64,000 nucleotides of DNA from an uncultured Bacteroidales bacterium. GTDB taxonomy: Bacteria; Bacteroidota; Bacteroidia; Bacteroidales; P3. The stretch lies in assembly GCA_949291555.1 (NCBI GenBank), contig CASEWE010000005.1, positions 240,401-304,400 on the forward strand. Reading direction: 5' to 3'. The position numbers and the translations under genes were made by a program. Below the pieces are notes generated by a model. That model searched no databases, was not told the origin of the DNA, and was given only the letters and a program-made list of their open reading frames with translations. This document shows, piece by piece, positions 1 through 8,385 of the stretch. Each line of letters opens with the position of its first letter. The first letter of the stretch is position 1.

Positions 1-13
1 GAGGAGAATCGGC

Positions 14-58
14 GAAAAAAAAGGAAGGCGGCCGGGGTACACCCGAGCCGCCTTCCTT
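14..58 (-). terminator. Intrinsic terminator downstream of the T9SS cargo gene
   Basis: A perfect 12-bp inverted repeat (21-32 with 47-58) is extended inward by a short GC stem at 33-36/42-45. An A-run at 15-22 on the + strand reads as a T-run after the hairpin on the - strand. It lies about 50 bases past the stop codon of the leftward gene. Confidence 0.8.
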
Positions 59-107
59 CATCCTCCCGCAAAGCGGAAGCCATCTCCGGGACCAAGCCCG
101 GCAGGAC

Positions 108-2018
108 CTATTTCACTACCGTGATCTTGCGCACGGACACCTTGCCGTCCTGGGAAATGCGCACCACGTACGCGCCGGCCTCGAAACCATCGGTGGAAAT
201 GGTAACATCGCCACCGGCTTTTTCCTGCCCGTAGACCTTGCGGCCCATCAGGTCGAAAATCTCGATCTGCGCGTTTTCAAGCCCGCTGACATGGAAATAG
301 CCGCGAGCCGGATTCGGGTAGAGGCGCACATCGGCCAGTTCGTCCTTTTCCGTGGAGACGTTCAAGACAATCTCGTCTTCGCGCACATCGAACGTGCAGG
401 AATTGTAGATTTCCCGCGTTGCCACATCCTGCAGGAAGCACATCACTTCCAAGTCGGCATATTCTTCCACCAAGGTGGACGTCATGTCGACCTTGTAGCT
501 GAACACGCTCGTTTCCCCGGCCGTGAGCTGCACTTCCTCGCCGTAGGAACCGGCCGGAGCGGCCAAAGCCACCCAGTGGAAAGCCTTTTCACCGTTGGTG
601 CCCTTGTACTTGGAAACCGTTCCTTCGGTCACCACCGGAACCAGGTTCAGGCGCATGTCGGCCAAAGGCGTGACATGGACCTCGAAGCTGATTTCCCGGG
701 CCGCGCTGTCCACTACCACATTGACCAGCTCCATGCCGGCCATGGCCTTTCTGGCATGCGCCTCCGCGGCCTCGACCTTCAAGCGGGTCATCATGCCCAC
801 GTACTGGTTGGTCCAATCGGTAATATTGGTCTCGGCGTTGTAGATAGGCGCCGGGACATAACCCTGGGTCATATCGTAATAATACATGTAACGGTCATTG
901 CCGATCGCAATCGCGTAGCGGTCGCCGCTCTGCTGGAACTTCACCGGGCTGATTTTCCCTTCAAGGTAAAGGGTCTTCAACGCATCGTTCAAATAATGGT
1001 TCATCGTGTTGCAAGGCCCGCACCAGGAAGCCGAGAACACTTCCATTACCGGAACATAGGCCGAAGCCGCAGCGGTATCGGTGCTGAAGTGCCAGTACAT
1101 CGTGTCGGGATCGGCCACCGGCGCCTCGTTCAAAGAGGTAGGCCATACCGTCAGGACATTCATCCCTTCCGTCAAATCGCCGTTCAAGGCGATATCGGCG
1201 GTCAGCGAAGCACCCATTGCCAAAGACGAGCGCACCAAGTTGCCGGCATCCACCGCCTCGCCCCCGTTGAGCGAATAGGAGAAGGAGCCTTCCGTAATGG
1301 TTGTCGAACCGCCGTTACGCAAGTTCAAGCGCACCTTCTTGCCGAAATTCTCGTATTCGAACCTGCCCACCGCAATAGAAGGAACCACCGTGGGTTCGGT
1401 ATAATAGGAAGCGAACATCACGTTGCCGATGAAGAAAGCGTACCAGCTTCCCTCCGGCTGGTTGGAAACGGTAAAGAAGAAAGCCAGTTCCACGGTCTTT
1501 CCCCCATAGGTGTCGGGCAGTTTCACCGCGGGCGAACCTTCCCCTTCGGCCGGCATGGCTTCGCCTTCCCCGCAAAGACGGTAAATCGTGTCCCATTCCC
1601 CGCCTGTCTCGCGCACCATAAGGCCGAAATTGCGGTTGGCGCCGGCAGCGGCGGCATAAGCGATGTAATCGAAAGTCACCATGTTGTCCACGCCGCTATC
1701 CAACGTATGGGCATGGGTAACCAGGATATACGTTCCTTCCAAGGGCGTAGTGGCCACCGGCCGGCCGTACTGGTCGCCGATGAAGTCGGCACCCGGGTCG
1801 TAGCACCAGCCTACCGCCACCATGGAGGGCTGGCTGAATTGCACCACATAGGCAGGGCCGCCGGCCGAGGCTATCTCGGACGAAGCCGGGATGTTCCAAT
1901 TGGTCGAGGTCAAGCCGCTGGCGAAGTCGTCGTTGAAGTAAATGGTCTTCTGCCCCCAAGCCAGCATCGGAAGCGAAACCAAGGCGGCGAAAACCGCCAT
2001 GAAAAGGGTCTTTTTCAT
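108..2018 (-). CDS. Secreted thioredoxin-like protein with T9SS type A sorting domain
   Basis: A 636-residue exported protein. I start it at the ATG at 2018, which opens a typical signal peptide (MKKTLFMAVF, ending near AWGQ); the frame stays open upstream only because that leader is purine-rich. The middle has a thioredoxin-like redox motif, CGPC at residues 333-336 (context SASWCGPC), as in Omp28-like Bacteroidota proteins. The last ~75 residues form a T9SS type A sorting domain (LYPNPARGYFHV, then MGRKVY, ending KITVVK), so the protein should cross the outer membrane by the PorV route and be released or attached there. A disulfide or redox role is inferred from CGPC; the substrate is unknown. 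Confidence 0.85.
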   Translation of the reverse strand: MKKTLFMAVFAALVSLPMLAWGQKTIYFNDDFASGLTSTNWNIPASSEIASAGGPAYVVQFSQPSMVAVGWCYDPGADFIGDQYGRPVATTPLEGTYILVTHAHTLDSGVDNMVTFDYIAYAAAAGANRNFGLMVRETGGEWDTIYRLCGEGEAMPAEGEGSPAVKLPDTYGGKTVELAFFFTVSNQPEGSWYAFFIGNVMFASYYTEPTVVPSIAVGRFEYENFGKKVRLNLRNGGSTTITEGSFSYSLNGGEAVDAGNLVRSSLAMGASLTADIALNGDLTEGMNVLTVWPTSLNEAPVADPDTMYWHFSTDTAAASAYVPVMEVFSASWCGPCNTMNHYLNDALKTLYLEGKISPVKFQQSGDRYAIAIGNDRYMYYYDMTQGYVPAPIYNAETNITDWTNQYVGMMTRLKVEAAEAHARKAMAGMELVNVVVDSAAREISFEVHVTPLADMRLNLVPVVTEGTVSKYKGTNGEKAFHWVALAAPAGSYGEEVQLTAGETSVFSYKVDMTSTLVEEYADLEVMCFLQDVATREIYNSCTFDVREDEIVLNVSTEKDELADVRLYPNPARGYFHVSGLENAQIEIFDLMGRKVYGQEKAGGDVTISTDGFEAGAYVVRISQDGKVSVRKITVVK

Positions 2019-2502
2019 AGAGTGTAATTTTAAATCTATTAAATGCAAGTATTTCGTTTTCGGTTCTGTTTTCGGTTTCGGTCTTTCCGCTATTTCCTTC
2101 TTCTCTTTCTCTCCTTCTTTTTCCTTCCTCTTCCTTTCTCGCTCCTTCTCCCTTTTTTTCTCCTCCCCCATTCCCTGCTTGTCTCCACCATCCTTCCTCC
2201 TGCCTTCCGGGCGTTTTCCCCGCAAGCCTGCCCGGCTTCCGAAAAACCGGCCGCAACGCCGCCATCCGCATCTTCCTGCCTTCTTTTGCGAAACGCGCCT
2301 TCCTTGCGAAACAAGCCCGGTCCAAGAAACCCCGGAGTCCAAGACACCCCGGAAAAGAAGCGCACGAATTTAAGAAAAAAAACCGGCCCGGCAACACCCT
2401 CGTTCCCGCTTTGCCAAAACAAAAAAGGAAGCCCGCGCGCAGGGCAAGGCAAGGAAAGGCAAACCCAAGCAATCCGGGCCCGGTCGAAAAGTTCCCCGGT
2501 TG
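2019..2502. other. Long leader with homopurine/homopyrimidine tract; no gene seen
   Basis: Between the T9SS cargo gene and the tRNA. On the + strand about 2040-2200 is almost all C and T, with iterated TTTTCGGTT-like words at 2055-2090; on the coding - strand of the cargo gene it is GA-rich. Frames are open here because of composition, but they show no protein features. I see no TAnnTTTG box close to the cargo gene. Confidence 0.6.
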
Positions 2503-2542
2503 AAAAGCAAAACGGCGGCCGTCAGGGATAAAACGGCCGCCG
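2503..2542 (-). terminator. Terminator of tRNA-Phe
   Basis: A perfect 10-bp inverted repeat (2513-2522 with 2533-2542, all G/C except the end pair) has a 10-base loop. On the - strand it is followed by a T-rich stretch (complement of 2503-2512). It lies about 115 bases downstream of the leftward tRNA gene. Confidence 0.6.
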
Positions 2543-2658
2543 CTCGAAACAAAACATGCCAAAATAAAAAAGAGGAGACTTTTCCCGAAGCGCCGGAAGC
2601 CTTTTCCCGCCTCTTCCTGAAACGTATCCTCTTTCTTTCCCGCGGAAACCCCGCGCTG

Positions 2659-2731
<73 letters not shown>

Positions 2732-2750
2732 TTCCTTTCTGAAAAGGCTG

Positions 2751-2781
2751 CAAAGATAGGGAATTTATTTTAATCAACAAA
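2751..2781 (-). promoter_or_regulatory. Bacteroidetes-type promoter of tRNA-Phe
   Basis: On the - strand TATCTTTG (2751-2758) is preceded by TTTG (2778-2781) with a 19-base spacer, matching the TTTG / TAnnTTTG consensus. The box ends 19 bases before the tRNA 5' end. Confidence 0.75.
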
Positions 2782-2789
2782 ATCTTTTT

Positions 2790-2797
2790 TACCTTTG
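2790..2797 (+). promoter_or_regulatory. Candidate -7 box of obgE
   Basis: TACCTTTG on the + strand, about 73 bases before the obgE start, fits TAnnTTTG. There is no clear TTTG at -33. It lies back to back with the tRNA promoter. Confidence 0.5.
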
Positions 2798-2869
2798 CGC
2801 ATTCTTTTTCTGACACAGCGGAATACCGTTCCCTCACCGGATGCCCGCCATCCATAAAAAAGACCTGCC

Positions 2870-3880
2870 ATGGCCAGTTCCAATTTCGTCGACTACGTGA
2901 AAATCCTATGCCGATCCGGGAAAGGGGGAGCCGGCTCCCTCCATTTTTACCGGAGCAAAAAGACCCCAAAGGGAGGCCCGGACGGCGGGGACGGCGGCCG
3001 CGGCGGCCATATCGTGCTCAAGGGCAATGCCCAGCTCTGGACCTTGCTGCACCTCAAATACACCAAGCATGTCTTTGCCGAAGACGGGGAGAACGGGGGC
3101 GAGAACCGGAGAACCGGAGCCAACGGGAAAGATGTCTATATCCAAGTCCCGGTAGGCACCATCGTGCGCGATGCGGAAAGCGGGGAAGTCGAGGCCGAAA
3201 TCACCCGCGACGGGCAGGAAATCGTCCTGATGCAAGGCGGGCGCGGCGGAAAAGGGAACGACTTTTTCAAGTCGGCCACCAACCAAGCCCCCAAATACGC
3301 GCAACCCGGAGAAGAAGGCTGCGAAGCCTGGAAAATCCTGGAACTTAAAATCCTGGCCGATGTCGGCCTGGTGGGGTTCCCCAACGCGGGCAAATCCACC
3401 TTGCTTTCGGTGGTCTCGGCCGCCAAGCCCGAAATCGCCAACTACCCGTTCACCACGCTGGTACCCAATTTAGGCATGGTGAGCTACCGCGACGGGAAAT
3501 CGTTCGTCATGGCCGACATTCCCGGCATCATCGAAGGCGCCTCGGAAGGGAAAGGCCTCGGACTGCGCTTCTTGCGCCACATCGAGCGCAACGCGGTGCT
3601 GTTGTTCATGGCAAGCCTCGAAGAAACCGAAAAAAGCCCCGGGCAGCAATACGCCGTGCTGCTCGAGGAACTGCGCCGGTACAATCCCGAACTGCTCGAC
3701 AAGCAACGCATCCTGGCCGTGACCAAGTCGGACCTCCTCGACAAGAAGCAATTGGAAAAAGCCCGCAAGGCCGTGGCCCGGGAAATCCCTCCCGATCTGC
3801 CGTACGTGTTCATTTCTTCGGTTTCCGGGATCGGAATAGACCCGTTGAAGGATCTGCTTTGGCAAGCGCTAAACGGGTAA
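2870..3880 (+). CDS. obgE: GTPase Obg (ribosome assembly)
   Basis: A 336-residue Obg-family GTPase that acts in 50S ribosome maturation. The N-terminal ~160 residues are the glycine-rich Obg fold ([12 protein letters not shown], then [11 protein letters not shown]). The G domain follows: P-loop GFPNAGKST at 169-177, DIPG as G3, and TKSD in the G4 position, where NKxD is usual. There is no C-terminal OCT domain, which is common for Bacteroidota Obg. The ATG at 2870 is fixed by the conserved FVDYVKI start. The last 71 bases overlap the convergent PAP2 gene. Confidence 0.97.
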   Translation: MASSNFVDYVKILCRSGKGGAGSLHFYRSKKTPKGGPDGGDGGRGGHIVLKGNAQLWTLLHLKYTKHVFAEDGENGGENRRTGANGKDVYIQVPVGTIVRDAESGEVEAEITRDGQEIVLMQGGRGGKGNDFFKSATNQAPKYAQPGEEGCEAWKILELKILADVGLVGFPNAGKSTLLSVVSAAKPEIANYPFTTLVPNLGMVSYRDGKSFVMADIPGIIEGASEGKGLGLRFLRHIERNAVLLFMASLEETEKSPGQQYAVLLEELRRYNPELLDKQRILAVTKSDLLDKKQLEKARKAVAREIPPDLPYVFISSVSGIGIDPLKDLLWQALNG

Positions 3881-4418
3881 GCCGCCAGATCAACCACGCC
3901 AGCAATATCCCCCAGAGGGCGCCGCAAACCACATCGCCCACGTAATGCCGCCCCAGATAAACACGGCTGTAGGCAATCAAAGCGGCCCAGAAAAACAGAA
4001 TCCCGAAACGGATAACCCGGAAACGCCCGCGCAAAGCGAACGTGGCATAAGCGGCTATGGCAAAGCAATTCACCGCGTGCGAGGAAATGAATCCGTAGAG
4101 GCCGCCCTTGCTGAACGGGACCCGTATCAATCCTTCCAATGCCGGCTCATGACTGGGCCTGAGACGCAGGAACACGTCTTTGAAGAAGTGCACGCTCGTC
4201 CAATCGGCTATGCCCACCAGCACAACCACCCCTAAAACCAGCAGCCACACACGCTTCCGGTAAACATAGGCCATCAGGCCTATCAGCAACAGGTACAACG
4301 GCACCCAGATCCATGTACCGCTCACCGCCTGCATGAACGTATCGGCCCAAGGCGCATGCCACCCGTTCACGGCCAAGGTCAGATCCCGGTCTATCTGCAG
4401 CAAATCAGAAAGCGACAT
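3810..4418 (-). CDS. PAP2-family membrane phosphatase
   Basis: A 202-residue integral membrane protein of the phosphatidic acid phosphatase type 2 superfamily. It has the three-part active site: K(x6)RP as KDVFLRLRP, a SSHAVN block in place of the usual PSGH, and [13 protein letters not shown] carrying the catalytic His. About five hydrophobic segments are visible. It probably dephosphorylates a lipid phosphate such as undecaprenyl pyrophosphate or PGP; the substrate cannot be read from sequence. It starts 14 bases inside the end of rsmG, so it is likely translated from the same mRNA. Its 3' end runs antisense into obgE. Confidence 0.9.
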   Translation of the reverse strand: MSLSDLLQIDRDLTLAVNGWHAPWADTFMQAVSGTWIWVPLYLLLIGLMAYVYRKRVWLLVLGVVVLVGIADWTSVHFFKDVFLRLRPSHEPALEGLIRVPFSKGGLYGFISSHAVNCFAIAAYATFALRGRFRVIRFGILFFWAALIAYSRVYLGRHYVGDVVCGALWGILLAWLIWRLTRLALAKADPSTGLFRSRKPKK

Positions 4419-5136
4419 AAACTACTTTTTTGGATTCGTAATATTCCGAAAGCGAACGGGACAACGCCTCCCGTTCCGGCCGCGGCGCTTCTTTCCATGC
4501 TTTCCCGATAGCTTCCGGCGAAAAATCCAGCAAGGAAGGAATGGCGTATTCGACCACCCTTTTCCCGAAAGGAGCTTCTTCCGCGCGCAAGTCCCCGCCT
4601 TTGAGGCAAAGGATCCCGTTCGGGAGGGCATGGCGATGCTTGGAAGAGACCTGCCTGCCGACCCAGCCGTAAAGTTCCGGCAAGGGCGCCACGGCCCGGC
4701 TCACCACGAAATCGTAACGAGAGTCCAAGGCCTCCACCCGGGCTTGCCGCACGACCACGTTCTCCAATTCCAACGCATCGGCCACGGCTTCCGCCACTTT
4801 TGCTTTCTTCCCGACCGAATCCACCAAGTGAAATTCGGCTTCCTCGAACAGGATCGCCAACGGAATGCCCGGGAATCCGCCCCCCGTCCCGGCATCGAGG
4901 ATACGGCTTCCCGGCAGGAAAGCCAGTACTTTGGCGATGGCAAGGCTATGCAGGACATGATGGGCGTACAAATGCCCGATGTCCTTGCGCGAAACCACGT
5001 TGATTTTCGCATTCCATTCCTCGTACAAAGCCTGCAAAGCCTCGAAACGGGCTTTCTGCCTCGAAGTGAGCGATGGGAAGAAACAAGCGAGCAAAGAGGC
5101 GCTTTCCCCTTTCTCAGCGGCCGGTAAACCAATCAT
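4405..5136 (-). CDS. rsmG: 16S rRNA m7G527 methyltransferase RsmG (GidB)
   Basis: A 243-residue SAM-dependent methyltransferase that modifies G527 of 16S rRNA. The RsmG signature LDAGTGGGFPGIPLA forms the SAM loop, followed by LVDSVGKKAKV and SRAVAPL. The NAKINVVSR block near the N-terminus is typical. I use the ATG at 5136; a TTG five codons upstream is possible. It overlaps the DUF5723 gene upstream by 23 bases and the PAP2 gene downstream by 14, so the three are tightly coupled. The K-K-V-V-Y-V-A-F end may be slightly truncated relative to longer homologues. Confidence 0.95.
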   Translation of the reverse strand: MIGLPAAEKGESASLLACFFPSLTSRQKARFEALQALYEEWNAKINVVSRKDIGHLYAHHVLHSLAIAKVLAFLPGSRILDAGTGGGFPGIPLAILFEEAEFHLVDSVGKKAKVAEAVADALELENVVVRQARVEALDSRYDFVVSRAVAPLPELYGWVGRQVSSKHRHALPNGILCLKGGDLRAEEAPFGKRVVEYAIPSLLDFSPEAIGKAWKEAPRPEREALSRSLSEYYESKKVVYVAF

Positions 5137-6508
5137 AGTAGGCTTTTCCAAAAACCAGATTCAACCCGAAATTGACATTGACCGTCCGCATCCGGGCCAC
5201 GTTGAACGAATTGAGCCGATCCACGCCCAAATGAAGCTGCAAAGGACCTGCGTTCACCACGAACGCGGCCCCGAAGTTAAGCATATTCCCCGATGTGAAG
5301 GTGTTGCTCACGCAGAAGGCGAAGTTGCGGGAGGGCTTGCAAGTATAAGAAACAATGAGCTCGGGAGAAAAATACCGGTTGTAAACCAAGCCCCGGAACA
5401 CCGCCCCGAAGCAATGGACATCCCGGAGGGTATACGACAGGGAGAGGTTGAAGGAAGCCGGCAAAGCGCGGGCGTAGCGGGAAGAAACCGTATCGGGAAG
5501 CTTCGCGAAGCCTAACGTGTCGAGCATGTTGGAAAAAGTCTCCTCGATATATTTCTCAATCCGGAAACCCTCCCCGATTTCCGAAAGATCCATTCCCTGG
5601 AAATCGTAATGGTCGGTTTCCAATTGGGACTGCCACATGCCCGCTTCCGGGTCGTTCCAGACAATAAAGCCCAGATCGTTTGCCGAAGCCGAAACATTCC
5701 AGTTCCCGAAATCGTAGCTCATGCCCAGATCCAAGGCCGCCCCCAGGTTCCGGAACGGGTAGAAATTCAAAGCCCCGAGACTGTAGTCCTCCTGGATCGG
5801 CAAATTGGTCAAGGCCTGGCCCTGAACGGAAAAAGCGTACTGGTAGGGCACCAAGTCCGGATCGGCCATGTCGGAGTTACGGATGTCGAAACGGATATCC
5901 ACATCGCGGGAATGGAAATTCCACAGACCCTGAAGCAGCTTGAAGCGCCCGCCCACGACCAAGTTCCGCGAAAGCTCGCGGGCATAGCCGAAATACAGGG
6001 CGGCATAGCTGTTCAAATCGAGGCTGTTCCCCTGCAAAAGGTTTTCCCCTACATGGCTCCCCGGGCCTTGCAAGATGAAAGACAAGGATTCCTTGCCGAT
6101 GACCAGCTGCATGTCGGCATGCAACGAAAGCCCTGCCGAATAATTGTTCCGACCCCTCCTCCAGGAAAAACGCAAGGCCTCGACATCGGTCGAAGCCATA
6201 AGGCGGGCTTTCTTCCCCGTCTTGCCCAGCAAACGGGGCGCATCTACCCGCAAGCTGTCGTCTTCGCCCCGCACAATCAGACTGTTCCAGGAAAGGAAGT
6301 TGTTGTCCACCTGCACATGCAAACCCGAAAGCGCGGGAATCCCCATCGAAAACCGGTAAGGGGAAATGAAAGCCGGGTTGTAGGCATTCCGCTGCGGGAC
6401 GATATCCATGAAATAGAAGCTGGAACCGGACTGCCCCTTTGCCGCCAATGGAAAAAGAAGCAATGGCAGTAGAGAAAGAACAATAAGGCGCGAACTTCTG
6501 GTTTTCAT
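5114..6508 (-). CDS. DUF5723-family outer-membrane protein (copy A)
   Basis: 464 residues from the ATG at 6508, with a signal peptide ending near AAKGQ. After it comes the family hallmark, an asparagine-proline block (AYNPAFISP) and a GIPALSG stretch, then alternating amphipathic beta segments with GYARELSRNLVVGGRFK, the outer-membrane barrel pattern shared with PorP-like proteins. The function of DUF5723 proteins is not known to me. It lies 83 bases downstream of a lipoprotein gene, and the same two-gene order recurs at 31.6-35.0 kb. The 3' end overlaps rsmG. The next family member in this window (31621-33132) shares the NPAF and VGGxFKxL blocks. Confidence 0.8.
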   Translation of the reverse strand: MKTRSSRLIVLSLLPLLLFPLAAKGQSGSSFYFMDIVPQRNAYNPAFISPYRFSMGIPALSGLHVQVDNNFLSWNSLIVRGEDDSLRVDAPRLLGKTGKKARLMASTDVEALRFSWRRGRNNYSAGLSLHADMQLVIGKESLSFILQGPGSHVGENLLQGNSLDLNSYAALYFGYARELSRNLVVGGRFKLLQGLWNFHSRDVDIRFDIRNSDMADPDLVPYQYAFSVQGQALTNLPIQEDYSLGALNFYPFRNLGAALDLGMSYDFGNWNVSASANDLGFIVWNDPEAGMWQSQLETDHYDFQGMDLSEIGEGFRIEKYIEETFSNMLDTLGFAKLPDTVSSRYARALPASFNLSLSYTLRDVHCFGAVFRGLVYNRYFSPELIVSYTCKPSRNFAFCVSNTFTSGNMLNFGAAFVVNAGPLQLHLGVDRLNSFNVARMRTVNVNFGLNLVFGKAYYDWFTGR

Positions 6509-6591
6509 GGCCAAGAACCTTGCTTTGTTAAAATTCCGTCATCCGGACGGCTTGCCCCGCACGCCGGCAGGAGCGCCGGAATCCTTCCGCG

Positions 6592-8178
6592 TTAAAATTC
6601 TATTGTCTGGGTGATTTTGGTGCGGAAGCCCATTTTGACATTCAGGAAGCTTTCGGTTTCCGAAGAAGCGAATATCTTCACGTCTTTCTTTTCCAAGCTC
6701 GAAATCCGGGCCGTGATTTCCACATACGCAGCCTGCTTGACAAGCCCCACCTCCTCGCCCGAAAGCTCGTCTTCGAACCTTTCCACCACCGGTTCCGAAA
6801 CATGCTCGTCCGCGCCCACGGCCGCAGCCTCCACTTTCCGGCCTTCGAACAAAGTCAGCAACGGCTTGCGGTTCAGATCCAGGAAGCGGACGTCAAGGAC
6901 CAGATCCAAAGGAAACGCATTCTGTACGATAGACTTCAGCAGAAAATAATTGATACGGGTATCTTCCCCTATTTCGTTCCCGGCAATTTCCAAGGTATCG
7001 GTCAAAGCGTAATTATCGGCCGAAAACCAGACCGGCAAGTCGCAAGTGAGCCCGACGTACATGCCCGCATCCTTTTCCATGGCCTGGACAAGCGCCCTGT
7101 CGGCCTCTGGGTTCACGCTGCCTGCTATTTCATAGCGGATCGCATGCGGCCTTTCGGCGGTAATCGCGGTCATGTCGGTCTCCACGGAGCTTTCTTTCAC
7201 CAAAGGCTCGGCATCGAAAGCCGGATAAGCCACATCGTAATTTTCCGGGAACAGGGCCACCTCCGCCGTTCCCTCCGCATGCAGCACGTCTACCCGGGAA
7301 GTTTCGATACGCAAGGGAGCGCTCAGGCCTTCCACTTTCATATCGGCCGTGACCGTGGCTTCCCGGAAATCGATGGCCTTCATGCGTTCCAAGCCCAAGC
7401 CCCGGACAGGCAGTTCCCCCGTCATCCGGTAAGGAATCGTGGGGACGAACCCGTCGAAACGGGCAAAAACCAGATTCTCCATGCTGCCCGCCATGGAATA
7501 ATTCCCGTAATGCACCAAGGTGTCGGCGGGATCCGGTGCGACCTCCACCGAAAAATCCCCCTCCACCAGCAAACAGATCCGACCCGCAACCGGATGCAGC
7601 ACGACATCGGAAAGCGCCATGCGCACCGGTTCGGAAACCCCCTGGCCCACCGTCCGCTCCACCGAGACCGGAACGCCGGCGAAATCCGTCAGGTTCGGGA
7701 AGACATAATGCATGCGCATGGGGTCGGCGAACGTGTGGCTGAAATCCATCTGCAGGTCGACCGATTCCAGGTGCAGGCTTTCGATCTCGGCCCCTTCCGA
7801 AATCCCCGCCACGCCCACGGGAAGCGTGTCGTGCCGGGAAAAGGCCAGGACCGTGTCTATCCGGAAATAAGGAACGTGGTTCCCCGAAGCCGAAAAAGAA
7901 AGGGTTCCCGGAAAATCAACATCGCCCAGAAAAGAGAAACCCACGGGTTCCATGGCATAAACGATATGGAGCAATCCTTCCTCGTCGGGCACATACACCC
8001 CGCCTGCCAAATCCATGAGGTTTTCCATGTCCAGACGGGTATCGGCCAACGGCAAGGCTATGTCGTAATCCATCTTGATGTCCGACATCCTGTCCGTATC
8101 GAAATCTTCCGCGCGGAAACACGAGACCGCAAGCAGAAAAACCAAACATGCAGATAGCCCTCCGCAAAACGCCTTCAT
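6592..8178 (-). CDS. Hypothetical beta-rich lipoprotein paired with DUF5723 copy A
   Basis: 528 residues from the ATG at 8178. The N-terminus is a lipoprotein signal with lipobox LAVSC (Cys about residue 20). Past it the chain is acidic and beta-rich, with no enzymatic motif that I recognise. A candidate -7 box (8216-8223) sits 38 bases upstream of this ATG, which supports it over longer frames. It is the first gene of a likely operon with DUF5723 copy A, rsmG and PAP2. The lipoprotein at 33226-35016 has the same position, size and general layout, including a closing statement on aggregate beta-strand pairs (xLDVRFLDLNRKPL here, RLDLLDENGAVV there), so the two are probably diverged paralogues. 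Confidence 0.75.
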   Translation of the reverse strand: MKAFCGGLSACLVFLLAVSCFRAEDFDTDRMSDIKMDYDIALPLADTRLDMENLMDLAGGVYVPDEEGLLHIVYAMEPVGFSFLGDVDFPGTLSFSASGNHVPYFRIDTVLAFSRHDTLPVGVAGISEGAEIESLHLESVDLQMDFSHTFADPMRMHYVFPNLTDFAGVPVSVERTVGQGVSEPVRMALSDVVLHPVAGRICLLVEGDFSVEVAPDPADTLVHYGNYSMAGSMENLVFARFDGFVPTIPYRMTGELPVRGLGLERMKAIDFREATVTADMKVEGLSAPLRIETSRVDVLHAEGTAEVALFPENYDVAYPAFDAEPLVKESSVETDMTAITAERPHAIRYEIAGSVNPEADRALVQAMEKDAGMYVGLTCDLPVWFSADNYALTDTLEIAGNEIGEDTRINYFLLKSIVQNAFPLDLVLDVRFLDLNRKPLLTLFEGRKVEAAAVGADEHVSEPVVERFEDELSGEEVGLVKQAAYVEITARISSLEKKDVKIFASSETESFLNVKMGFRTKITQTIEF

Positions 8179-8215
8179 GACAAGAAACAATTTTGAAACA
8201 AACCGAACGATTTTG

Positions 8216-8223
8216 CAAAGGTA
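8216..8223 (-). promoter_or_regulatory. Candidate -7 box for the lipoprotein-DUF5723-rsmG-PAP2 operon
   Basis: TACCTTTG on the - strand, 38 bases before the lipoprotein ATG. No convincing -33 TTTG was found. Confidence 0.55.
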
Positions 8224-8312
8224 AGCATTTTTAAAGACCCTCGCCCTTCCTCCGGCGCGAAAGGTCCTTTCCAAAGGGGCAATTTCAAAAAAATTCCACG
8301 TCAAAGCCCCCG

Positions 8313-8351
8313 GAAAAAAAAGGAAGGGCGGCTCGTTCCGAACCGCCCTTC
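8313..8351 (-). terminator. Intrinsic terminator of gdhA
   Basis: A 9-bp stem (8323-8331 with 8343-8351) with a further 3-bp inner stem, followed on the - strand by eight T (complement of the A-run at 8314-8321). It lies 35 bases past the gdhA stop codon. Confidence 0.8.
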
Positions 8352-8385
8352 TTGCGAAAAACTTCCGTAAAGGAAATTCCAAGAA

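Noticed and set aside
291..2027. A 578-codon open frame on the + strand
   Set aside because: Antisense to the thioredoxin-like T9SS protein; composition (His, Gly, Arg) is typical of a shadow frame.
2019..2342. N-terminal extension of the first T9SS cargo protein
   Set aside because: The added 108 residues are Lys/Glu/Arg low complexity coded by the purine tract and would bury the signal peptide.
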